DNA of 64,000 bases, from the NCBI RefSeq assembly GCF_900107395.1, contig NZ_FNPW01000011.1, positions 178,608 to 242,607 on the forward strand, written 5' to 3'. The notes beneath the pieces are model-generated. The model ran no database searches. It saw only the letters and a list, made by a program, of their open reading frames with translations, and was not told the origin of the DNA. Shown one piece after another: positions 33,684-41,663 of the stretch (positions within the stretch are counted from its first letter, which is position 1; each line of letters begins with the position of its first letter). Position numbers and translations under genes: made by a program. Origin of the DNA: Pseudomonas sp. NFIX28 (GTDB lineage Bacteria; Pseudomonadota; Gammaproteobacteria; Pseudomonadales; Pseudomonadaceae).

Positions 33684-36038
33684 TCATTTCAACGATGGAT
33701 CATCCATGTTCATTTTCTTCCAGCCCTGCAAGAGCATCTGCGCCTTCGGTTCCTGCCCGCCTTTGAGGTAGTAATGGATCAACGCCTGCCGCGCGTTGCG
33801 GTTCGCGGGCTGCACCTTCAACAGCCTTTCCAATTCCTCACATGCCGCCTCAACGTTGCCGCTGTCATGCAGTGCTACGGCCAGGACGTAACCGTATTGG
33901 GCGTTATCGGGTTCCAGTTGCGCGGCTTTGCGCAGAGCCGGCATGGCTTGATCCGTTTTACCCGCACGCACCAGCGACAAACCCTGGGTATGTTGCAGCA
34001 GGGCGGCCTCCGGGTGTTCTTTCAGGCTTTGCGCGAGCAGCGCCTGAGCTTCTTGGCTGCGTCCGCCCGCTTCCAGCCATTGCACCAGCGTCACCAGTGC
34101 CGGGTAGAAATCCGGGTCACGCTTAAGGGCCGTGCGCAGCAGCGCTTCGACTTCGCCGCTGCGACCGCTGGCCTGGTAGAGCATGGCCATGTTGAGGTTG
34201 GCTTCGGCGCGTTCGGCCAGGCTCATCTGCACCGCTTCGTACTCGGTGATGGCCGCATTCCAGTCTGCCTGGGCATTGCCCAATCCGTTACGGGCCACGC
34301 TCAGCAGATCCCGAGCCGCAACGATGCGCACCGCCTTCACCGGATCACCCAGCAACGGCGTCAGCAGCGGCGCACGTTCCGGGGGTGGCAGGAACGCGCT
34401 GATCGCCCGCACCGCACTTTCACGCACTTGCGGCGCCGGGTTACTTAAGTCCTTGGTGGCGAGCTTCAACGCCTGTTCGCTCGGGTACAGCGGCAATTCC
34501 GCAAGCAAGGTCGCACGCTGGATCGCCGGCAGGTTGCTGCGCTGCAGCTGCTCGTACAAGGCCTGCGCGGCACCGGGCTGGCCGTTGCGAATCAGCCACA
34601 GGCTTTCGTCGTAACGTGGCGCCTGCAACGGGGTGGCGCTGTTCCACAGTTTGAATTGCTCGGTGACCTTATCCCCGGCCTTGCCTTGGTGACAGGTCAG
34701 GCAAGCATCCGGCGTGCCAAGTTTTTTCGCCCGCTCCGGGTTGGGAATGCTGAAGCTGTGGTCATGCCGGAAGTCGTTGCCCATGTAGAACTTGCCGTGC
34801 ATGTGGCAATCCACGCACTGGGAGCCTGGCTGTCCTTGGGTGTGGCGGGTGTGTTCGATGGAATTGTAGTTCTTCGCCTGGAGGCCCTTGCCATCGACAC
34901 CCGCCACCGAGGTCTTGCCGGCGGTGTTGTGGCATTGCAGGCAGACGCCGTTGCCCGGTGCCTTGAGTTCGGTGCTGTGGGGATTGTGGCAGTTGCTGCA
35001 ACGCACGCCCTTGTCGAACATTTTGCTTTGGGCGAAGGAGCCGTGTTCGAACACTTCATCCTTGATCTTGCCGTCCAGCGCATACAGCTCGCGGGTCAGG
35101 GGGCTCGGCAAGTAGTCGTCCATCAAGCGTTGGCCAACGGTGTAGCCGTCGTCCAGCGGTGCGCGGCGCGAATGGCAGCGGGCACAAGTTTCGATCTCGA
35201 CGGTGGCCTCCTTGTCCTTGAGGTCGACGGCAAAACCGGCGTGGATCAAATCAGTTTTTTTCGCTGTCCATTCCAGGTGATTCGATGCAGGACCATGGCA
35301 CGCCTGACAACCGACACCGAGGCTGTTCCACTGACTGTCGAACGCATTTTTTGCCGCGTCGAAATTGCGCTTGTAGCCAGTGGTGTGGCACTCGACGCAC
35401 ATGAAGTTGGCGTTCTGGCTCGGCTTGCTCCAGTGCAGCGGACTCTTGAAATTCACTCCCTGGCCCGGATAGAGGTGGAACCAGCGGTTTTTCTCGGTAT
35501 CCCAGGCCACGCCCAGTGCTTGCAAGCGACCGTCACCGAGCTCGATCAGGTATTGCTGCAACGGCGCGATGCCAAAGGTGTAGGCCACTTTGAAGTCAGC
35601 ATTCTTGCCGTCTATGCCAGGGGTGTTGACCCAGAAATCGTCGTCCTTACGCGAGAAACGTGTGGTTTCGTTTTCCGCCTTAAACGAGACGTTATTGAAG
35701 TCGCCCAGCATCGTCTCGGCACTGGCTTGCTGCATCGCCAATTGATGATGGGAGCCTTGCCAATGCTTCGTCTGCTCGCTGTGGCAGCCCTGGCATTGTT
35801 GTTCGTCGACCATCTTCGCTGGTGCCACGGCGACAGGTTGCGGCGTGGCCTGCTGAACGACCGGGGTGCTGAGTGGCACGGTTTTGATTGGCGATGGGGT
35901 GCTGCGCAGCAGAAACCAGCCGATCGCCGCTACAGCCACCAGCAACACACCGATGGTGACGGGAAACAGGTAACGGTTAATCAGGGGCGGTGGCGGATCA
36001 GGGTGTGGGGTTGCTGCATTATTTTTATGTTTCGGCAT
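33684..36038 (-). CDS. Multihaem cytochrome c with TPR domain, membrane-anchored
   Basis: 784 residues from the ATG at 36038 (MPKHKNN; an alternative ATG lies 12 bp upstream). One N-terminal anchor (FPVTIGVLLVAVAAIGWFLL, about 25-45), then eight CxxCH haem motifs in order CQGCH, CVECH, CQACH, CARCH, CSNCH, CLQCH, CVDCH and CLTCH. The C-terminal 300 residues are HEAT/TPR-like helical repeats (EAQALLAQSLKEHPEAALLQ). Related proteins join c554-like haem domains to TPRs. It should lie on the periplasmic face and carry electrons, but the partner is unknown. It is transcribed alone. Confidence 0.85.
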   Translation of the reverse strand: MPKHKNNAATPHPDPPPPLINRYLFPVTIGVLLVAVAAIGWFLLRSTPSPIKTVPLSTPVVQQATPQPVAVAPAKMVDEQQCQGCHSEQTKHWQGSHHQLAMQQASAETMLGDFNNVSFKAENETTRFSRKDDDFWVNTPGIDGKNADFKVAYTFGIAPLQQYLIELGDGRLQALGVAWDTEKNRWFHLYPGQGVNFKSPLHWSKPSQNANFMCVECHTTGYKRNFDAAKNAFDSQWNSLGVGCQACHGPASNHLEWTAKKTDLIHAGFAVDLKDKEATVEIETCARCHSRRAPLDDGYTVGQRLMDDYLPSPLTRELYALDGKIKDEVFEHGSFAQSKMFDKGVRCSNCHNPHSTELKAPGNGVCLQCHNTAGKTSVAGVDGKGLQAKNYNSIEHTRHTQGQPGSQCVDCHMHGKFYMGNDFRHDHSFSIPNPERAKKLGTPDACLTCHQGKAGDKVTEQFKLWNSATPLQAPRYDESLWLIRNGQPGAAQALYEQLQRSNLPAIQRATLLAELPLYPSEQALKLATKDLSNPAPQVRESAVRAISAFLPPPERAPLLTPLLGDPVKAVRIVAARDLLSVARNGLGNAQADWNAAITEYEAVQMSLAERAEANLNMAMLYQASGRSGEVEALLRTALKRDPDFYPALVTLVQWLEAGGRSQEAQALLAQSLKEHPEAALLQHTQGLSLVRAGKTDQAMPALRKAAQLEPDNAQYGYVLAVALHDSGNVEAACEELERLLKVQPANRNARQALIHYYLKGGQEPKAQMLLQGWKKMNMDDPSLK

Positions 36039-36495
36039 TGCGATTTCCATGGTCCAGGTGCGTTTGCCGTCAAGTGCGCGTCAATCGTGAAGAAAATTCG
36101 GGGGCACAACGAAGCCAAGGGAACGAGTACATCGCTAATTCGCTACTCGACCCTTGGGGCTGCCACGTTTCCGTCGCCGTGTGGCAGGATCGAAGGAGGC
36201 GTGTCTAAGGGCCAGCACAAACGCATTACTAGGTAGATAGGGTCATTCGGCGCGGGCAGCCAGTTGGCTTCCTTTGCCTCACCCGGAAGTCCTTTTAAAT
36301 GTAGAGGGTCAGAGACCCGTCCTCATCTTTCTTCATGCCGGACAGCATTGGTGAAATGGAGTTTTCTGCAATAAGCATAGGACATTTGGGCGAGGCAGGT
36401 GCTTGAGGCGTGCAGTTGCACAGCCGGGTGCTGCAGGATGGGCCTCATGTCGAAGCAAGAGGTAAACCGGAGATATATAGCGGCCGGCCGGTTTT
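36039..36495. other. Gene-free region between the cytochrome gene and IS1182 element
   Basis: No convincing coding frame, tRNA or terminator. It includes the cytochrome promoter region and probably scraps from earlier insertions. The right end (36470-36495) is a GGCC-rich palindromic patch abutting the IS end. Confidence 0.4.
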
Positions 36496-38112
36496 GGCCG
36501 ATTCTGTTGAAAAAGTAGCTCCCCTGTCTGGCCTGCGGCAAAATCCTCGCATCGGCCAGCAGGGAAGCACGCAGCATGATGGGACAGTTATCGAGTGGGC
36601 AGGAGCGACTGTTTTACTCGTTCAACCTCGAAGATCACATCCCAGCCAATCACCTTCTGCGCAGCATTGATCAGTGCCTCGAACTGAACGACCTGCGCCA
36701 TTACCTCGCCGATTTCTATAGCCCCATAGGGTGTCCGTCGATTGATCCCGAACTGATGATCCGCATGCTGATCGTGGGCTATTGCTACGGCATTCGCTCC
36801 GAGCGGCGGCTTTGCGAAGAGGCCCATTTGAACCTGGCGTATCGCTGGTTCTGCCGGTTGAGCCTTGAAGATGAAGTACCCAACCACTCGACCTTTTCTA
36901 AGAACCGACACGGTCGTTTTCGGGACAGCGATTTGTTTCGCTGGTTGTTCAATGAGGTGCTGCGTCGCTGCATGGACGCAGGGTTGGTCAAGGGCGAAGG
37001 GTTTGCCGTGGATGCCAGCATCATCAAGGCGGATGCGAGTCGGCAGCGCGACGTGCCGGGTGATGAACCGGTCAACTGGAGCGATCCGTCCCTGAGCAGC
37101 CGCGCCGTGCGTGAGTACCTTGAGGCACTCGATGAGGAGGCTCTGGCCAAAACGCTGCCGAAGCGCCTATCGCTGACGGATCCTCAAGCTCGCTGGACCG
37201 CAGCTCCAGGTGGCCCAGCGTTCTACGCCTATTCCACGAACTATCTGATCGATACCGAGCACGGCGTCATCGTGGATGTGGAACCCACACCGGCTCATCG
37301 CACAGCCGAGGTCGAGAGCACCAAGACCATGATCGACCGCGTCGAAGCGCAGTTCGACATCAAGCCGGAACGCCTCATTGGCGACACCGCTTACGGAACC
37401 GCGCCGATGTTGGCCTGGATGGTGGAGGAAAAAGACATTGAGCCGCATGTGCCGGTGTGGGACAAAACCGAGCGCAAGAACGACAGTTTTTCGAGCAATG
37501 ATTTCCACTGGAATGAAGAGACTGAGGAGTACCGCTGCCCGGCCGGCAACATATTGCGTAGCGAATGGCGAGCTTTCAAGAACGAGCGTTCGCACATCAC
37601 CAAAGCCAACACCATCATCTTCCGCTCCAGACAAACTGACTGCGTGACGTGTCCGATGAAAGCCAAGTGCTGCCCGAACACTTCGATTCGCAAGATCGCC
37701 CGCAGCATCCATGAAGCCGCTCGTGATGTGGCTCGACGAATCGCAGCGACGCGCGAGTACGTACGCTCTCGCCACGAACGTAAGAAGGTCGAAATGCTGT
37801 TTGCTCACCTCAAGCGCATCCTGAAACTGGATCGCTTGCGACTACGTGGCATGAGTGGCGCGACCGATGAGTTCACGCTGGCCGCTGCGGTGCAGAACCT
37901 GCGACGGCTGGCCAAATTTACCTCTCAAGGGCCACCGATCACGGGATAGGTGCGTCTGCACCAAGCCAAAAACTTCAAATTAACCGAATAACAGCGCAAC
38001 AAAGGTCAACGAAGGGCCGAGAAACCACTCAATGTGGTGAGTAGGTTCTCCGATGGTGGTCGTGCCTGAGTTCAGACGAATTGAAAATCCGACTTTTTCA
38101 ACAGAATCGGCC
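36496..38112 (+). mobile_element. IS1182-family insertion sequence
   Basis: Terminal inverted repeats of 21 bp are perfect: 36496-36516 and the complement of 38092-38112. The element is 1,617 bp with one intact transposase gene. I could not see a clear target duplication. It inserted between the cytochrome gene and the acyl-CoA synthetase relic. Confidence 0.9.
36576..37949 (+). CDS. tnpA: IS1182-family transposase
   Basis: 457 residues, intact. The N-terminal domain (LSSGQERLFYSFNLEDHIPA, FYSPIGCPSIDPELMIRMLI) and DDE catalytic core with FAVDASIIKADA, then LIGDTAYGTA and a late KKVEMLFAHLKRIL supplying the Glu are typical of IS1182. A cysteine cluster (CVTCPMKAKC) lies between the core and the C-terminus. 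It begins 80 bp inside the left inverted repeat. Confidence 0.93.
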   Translation: MMGQLSSGQERLFYSFNLEDHIPANHLLRSIDQCLELNDLRHYLADFYSPIGCPSIDPELMIRMLIVGYCYGIRSERRLCEEAHLNLAYRWFCRLSLEDEVPNHSTFSKNRHGRFRDSDLFRWLFNEVLRRCMDAGLVKGEGFAVDASIIKADASRQRDVPGDEPVNWSDPSLSSRAVREYLEALDEEALAKTLPKRLSLTDPQARWTAAPGGPAFYAYSTNYLIDTEHGVIVDVEPTPAHRTAEVESTKTMIDRVEAQFDIKPERLIGDTAYGTAPMLAWMVEEKDIEPHVPVWDKTERKNDSFSSNDFHWNEETEEYRCPAGNILRSEWRAFKNERSHITKANTIIFRSRQTDCVTCPMKAKCCPNTSIRKIARSIHEAARDVARRIAATREYVRSRHERKKVEMLFAHLKRILKLDRLRLRGMSGATDEFTLAAAVQNLRRLAKFTSQGPPITG

Positions 38113-38180
38113 GATTTCAGCCTGTTGCGAGAGGCAGAAAACGACCCATTGCAACCAGTCGCAACAGGCGAAAATCGGCC
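38109..38180. repeat. Long hairpin abutting the right IS1182 end
   Basis: Arms 38109-38129 and 38160-38180 are reverse complements with two mismatches around a 30-base loop. They begin with GGCC, shared with the last bases of the IS terminal repeat. It may be the remnant of another mobile element end. Confidence 0.55.
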
Positions 38181-38284
38181 ACCAGCGGCCAGTAGCTTAG
38201 GCTTAGGCGATAAACTCCTCCGGATTAGTCCACGGCATGCACACCAGAAGCCACGGTCACGGCCACTGCCAGCCATTCAAGCGC

Positions 38285-38600
38285 TTGCCCATGATCGGGA
38301 TTCCTTTCGGTTCGATACCGATGATATCGCCACCATTGACCCTGATGGTTACATGCAGATCACCGAGCGCGCCAAGGATGTGATTCAGTCCGGTGGCGAG
38401 TGAATTTCCTCAATTGACCTGGAGAACGCCGCAGTCGGTCACCCGGCGGTGGCAGAGGCAGCGGTCATCAGGATTCTCCATGCCAAGTGACAGGAACGGC
38501 CGCCTATGTCGAGGCGTTGCAGCATATGGCGACGGGCAAACTGCAAAAAAATAAGTTGCGTGAGCAGTTCCGGGGCTATCGTTTATCCGAGAAGAGATGA
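38285..38600 (+). pseudogene. Remnant of an acyl-CoA synthetase (AlkK/FadD-like)
   Basis: The frame from 38296 reads FDTDDIATIDPDGYMQITER and AKDVIQSGGE, then a TGA where Trp is expected (38401), then ISSIDLENAAVGHPAVAEAA, another TGA in place of Trp (38488), and, after a deletion, HMATGKLQKNKLREQF ending at 38600. These are the C-terminal adenylate-forming motifs of medium/long-chain acyl-CoA ligases. The N-terminal two thirds are missing. Both stops fit single G-to-A changes of TGG. It would once have activated fatty acids for beta-oxidation. Confidence 0.85.
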
Positions 38601-38744
38601 GCCGTCGCGTGTTGGGCAACCGTGCTTGCGGTCTCACACGCTGAGTAGCGCCGCAAAATGCTTGCCTCGTCTGTTGCAGACCTCACTTTCTAGGCAGAAG
38701 GATGAGCGGCGAGTACACAATTCAACACTGCTGGGGTATACGGA

Positions 38745-40154
38745 ATGTTGAACATTAAAACACTTAAATCCATTACATCCGCTTTGGCATTACTCGCTCT
38801 TTTCCCATTGTCAACGGTGCATGCCCAATCAGCGACTACTGCTGAACAAGCACACGCCATCGGCATCGATGCTTACACCTATTTCTACCCGCTGTTGTCC
38901 ATGGACATCACACGCAAGCAGTTCACCAACATCGAACCTGGCAAGGAGTTTGGTAAAGGCCCGATGAATATGTTCGTGAGCGTGCCGGAATATCCGCCCG
39001 CCGATTTCAAGGGCGTAGTGCGCTCGAACTTCGACACGCTCTATTCCATCGCCTGGCTGGACCTGACCAAGGAAGCGCTGGTGATCTCCGCACCGGACAC
39101 CGACGGGCGCTATTACCTCCTGCCGATGCTCGACATGTGGACAGATGTCTTTGCCTCGCCCGGCTGGCGGACAACCGGCACCGAGGCGGGCAACTTCCTG
39201 GTGACCCCACCCGGCTGGAGCGGAACCGTCCCGCAGGGCTTCACCCATCTGCCAGCACCAACGCCTTATGTCTGGGTCATCGGCCGCACCAAGACCGATG
39301 GGGCTGCGGACTACCCGGCAGTGCATAATATTCAGGCTGGCTACAAGGTAACACCGCTCTCGCGCTGGGGTAAAAATGCAGAGCCGGTGACGGTACAGAT
39401 CGATCCAAGCGTCGACATGAAGACACCGCCAAAGACCCAGATCGACTCTATGCCTGCGGCCAAGTACTTTGCCTATGCCGCCGAACTGCTCAAGCTGCAG
39501 CCGCCTCACAGCACCGACCAGCCAATCATCGCGCAGATGAAGCGGATTGGTATCGAGCCCGGCAAGAGCTTTGATATCGACAAGCTCGACCCGGCTGTGA
39601 AGCAAGCACTTGAGGGTGTGCCCGCCGAAGCTCAGGCACTCATGAATTGGAAGCTGGCGACACTCGCCCGAGTCGCCAACGGCTGGTCAATGAACACCGA
39701 TACGATGGGTGTTTACGGCAACTACTACCTCAAGCGTGCCATCGTCTCGCAGCAAGGGCTCGGCGCCAACGTCCCCGAGGATGCGATCTATCCGCTGAAT
39801 ATCGCCGACGACACCGGCAAGCCCCTCGACGGTGCAAACAAGTACACGCTCCACTTCGAAAAGGGCGCCACTCCACCGGTAAACGCTTTCTGGTCGATCA
39901 CGCTTTACGATAGCGATGGCTTCCAGGTCGGGAATGCGCTCAATCGCTTTGCCGTCAGTAGTTGGATGCCGTTCAAGACCAATGCAGATGGCTCTCTCGA
40001 CCTGTACTTCCAAAACGAGAGCCCCGGCAAAGACAAGGACGCCAATTGGCTGCCTGCTCCCAAGGGAGCGTTCAACCTGACCATGCGGCTGTATGGACCA
40101 AAGTCCGAGGCGCTCAATGGTAAATGGAACCCTCCTGCGGTTAAGCGGATGTAG
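38745..40154 (+). CDS. DUF1254/DUF1214 secreted protein
   Basis: 469 residues. Signal peptide (SITSALALLALFPLSTVHA), then the DUF1254 domain (GIDAYTYFYPLLSMDITRKQ, PADFKGVVRSNFDTLYSIAW) and, in the last third, DUF1214 (APVNAFWSITLYDSDGFQVG-like). These paired domains are frequent in Pseudomonas periplasmic proteins, some linked to degradation of xenobiotics, but no reaction is established. It is the last cargo gene before the IS3 element. Confidence 0.88.
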   Translation: MLNIKTLKSITSALALLALFPLSTVHAQSATTAEQAHAIGIDAYTYFYPLLSMDITRKQFTNIEPGKEFGKGPMNMFVSVPEYPPADFKGVVRSNFDTLYSIAWLDLTKEALVISAPDTDGRYYLLPMLDMWTDVFASPGWRTTGTEAGNFLVTPPGWSGTVPQGFTHLPAPTPYVWVIGRTKTDGAADYPAVHNIQAGYKVTPLSRWGKNAEPVTVQIDPSVDMKTPPKTQIDSMPAAKYFAYAAELLKLQPPHSTDQPIIAQMKRIGIEPGKSFDIDKLDPAVKQALEGVPAEAQALMNWKLATLARVANGWSMNTDTMGVYGNYYLKRAIVSQQGLGANVPEDAIYPLNIADDTGKPLDGANKYTLHFEKGATPPVNAFWSITLYDSDGFQVGNALNRFAVSSWMPFKTNADGSLDLYFQNESPGKDKDANWLPAPKGAFNLTMRLYGPKSEALNGKWNPPAVKRM

Positions 40155-40160
40155 AGGAAA

Positions 40161-40298
40161 GTGGCTCGATCCCATCAATTGCGTATGAGCGCAAATAACG
40201 GGCGTACAACAGGGGATCAGCCACTTCATTACTCGTCCCCTCAAGTGATCGCGACGGGAGCCCGACTCCCGTTCGCGACTCAAAAGGCAGGAATGCCT
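40161..40298. repeat. Nested hairpins downstream of the DUF1254 gene
   Basis: GTGGCTCGATCCC (40161-40173) pairs with GGGATCAGCCAC (40213-40224) and encloses TTGCG-TATGAG-CGCAA; a second imperfect hairpin is 40244-40280 and a third AGGCA-TGCCT at 40285-40298. The first may end DUF1254 transcription, though no T run follows. Confidence 0.5.
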
Positions 40299-40310
40299 CC
40301 CGCTAATGTC

Positions 40311-41210
40311 TGAATCGCCCCGGATTCTCTGGACACCTTGCAAGCTCATTGCGTAACGCTTTTCAAACGCTACCGGTGACAACTGATTGTTGAAACCATG
40401 GCGGTGTTTTGCGTTGTAGAACATCTCGATGTAATCGAACACATCACTACGAGCATCTTCGCGCGTGGAATAGATTTGCCGCTTGATCCGTTCCCGCTTT
40501 AGAAGCTGGAAAAAGCTTTCAGCCACGGCGTTGTCATGACAATTGCCTCGGCGGCTCATGCTGGCAACCAAATTGTTCGCTTTCAAAAAACTGCGCCAAT
40601 CGGAGCTGCTGTACTGGCTGCCTTGGTCGGAATGAATCATCACCTCTTGCTTCGGTTTACGCCTCCAAACCGCCATCAACAACGCATCGATGGCCAAATC
40701 ACTGGTCATTTGCGACTTCATTGACCAGCCAACGACCTGGCGAGAAAACAGATCCAGCACCACAGCCAAATACAGCCAGCCTCCATACGTACGAATGTAG
40801 GTGATGTCGGTGACCCAAACCTTGTTGGGCTCTACGACATCAAACTGGCGCTTCAGTAAATTGGGTGAGGCGACCGCTGGCTTACCGCCGTACTTTCCAG
40901 GGCGACGTCGATACCCTCTCTGAGAGCGCAGCCCTTCAAGACGCATCAGCCTCGCCACACGATGACGACCACAATCCTCACCGACCTCGCGCAGATCGTC
41001 ATGGATTTTGCGATAGCAATAAACGCCGCCGCTCTCCAGCCATGAATGCTTGATCAAACCCAGCAGTCGCTGATCGTCTTTGGCGCGTGCAGATTGCGGC
41101 TCAGACAACCAGGCGTAATACCCACTGGGATGGACTTTCAGCGTCAGGCAAAGCCGTCGAATCGAATAGTCGCCCGCGCGCTGTTTGATAAAGGCGTACT
41201 TCAACCGCAC
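40311..41210 (-). CDS. IS3-family transposase OrfB
   Basis: Catalytic DDE integrase domain: VWVTDITYIRTYGGWLYLAV (first Asp), SRQVVGWSM, MIHSDQGSQYSSSDW (second Asp) and MSRRGNCHDNAVAESFFQLL (Glu). The N-terminal HTH_21-like region has YSIRRLCLTLKVHPSGYYAW. The frame reaches the IS end without meeting a stop and stays open beyond it to 39687, antisense to the DUF1254 gene. This open 3' end suggests that the original stop was lost or is supplied by flanking DNA. Confidence 0.85.
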
Positions 41211-41478
41211 TCCTTGGCAAAGTACGCGGCGGCCTTTTTAATATGTCTCGCTCTTCAGTCACCCGCTTGAGTTCCGCTCGCAGACGACGCAGCTCAGCGT
41301 GCTGATCATCATCCTGCTGCCGTTCTTGTTGAGGTTTGCTGTAGCGCTTTATCCAGGCATAGAGGCTATGCGTCGACACGCCGAGACGAGCCGCTACATC
41401 AGCGACAGGCAGCTTCTTTTCGGTCACCTGATGGACCGCTTGAATTTTGAATTCTTCGGGGTAACGCGGGTTGCTCAT
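41101..41478 (-). CDS. IS3-family OrfA (helix-turn-helix), frame-shifted C-terminus
   Basis: MSNPRYPEEFKIQAVHQVTE then VADVAARLGVSTHSLYAWIK is the IS3 OrfA DNA-binding helix-turn-helix, followed by a leucine zipper (ELRRLRAELKRVTEERDIL). Family OrfA proteins usually end ILKKAAAYFAKE; here the frame turns into KRPPRTLPRS because the A run (five A) is one base short, and it then overlaps orfB. Restoring one A recreates the usual ending and stop. So orfA is frameshifted, or the run is misread in the assembly. Confidence 0.75.
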   Translation of the reverse strand: MSNPRYPEEFKIQAVHQVTEKKLPVADVAARLGVSTHSLYAWIKRYSKPQQERQQDDDQHAELRRLRAELKRVTEERDILKRPPRTLPRSAVEVRLYQTARGRLFDSTALPDAESPSQWVLRLVV

Positions 41479-41663
41479 GGCACCTCCTAATTGGCCTCAG
41501 TTTAAGGCAAAGAGGTGTCTACGAAACCCGGGGCGATTCAGATTTCAGATAATGACAGTGGAAGAGGTGAAGTCTCTTCTATCAGACCGTCCCAGCGGCC
41601 TGTTTCGGTCAAAGGACAATATCCACCTGTCAGCGATAATTTTCACTAACGCCTGTACTAAGT

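Larger units (their letters stand above)
40309..41542 (-). mobile_element. IS3-family insertion sequence
   Basis: Terminal repeats begin TCTGAATCGCCCCGG at 40309 and its complement ends at 41542; the inner parts are similar with a few mismatches (...GACACCT). The element is about 1.23 kb with orfA and orfB on the minus strand. I see no target duplication. Confidence 0.85.

Noticed and set aside
38041..38404. A 116-codon + strand frame spanning the IS1182 end and the acyl-CoA synthetase relic
   Set aside because: Its first half is IS end and hairpin DNA; only the last part is a genuine gene remnant, listed as a pseudogene.
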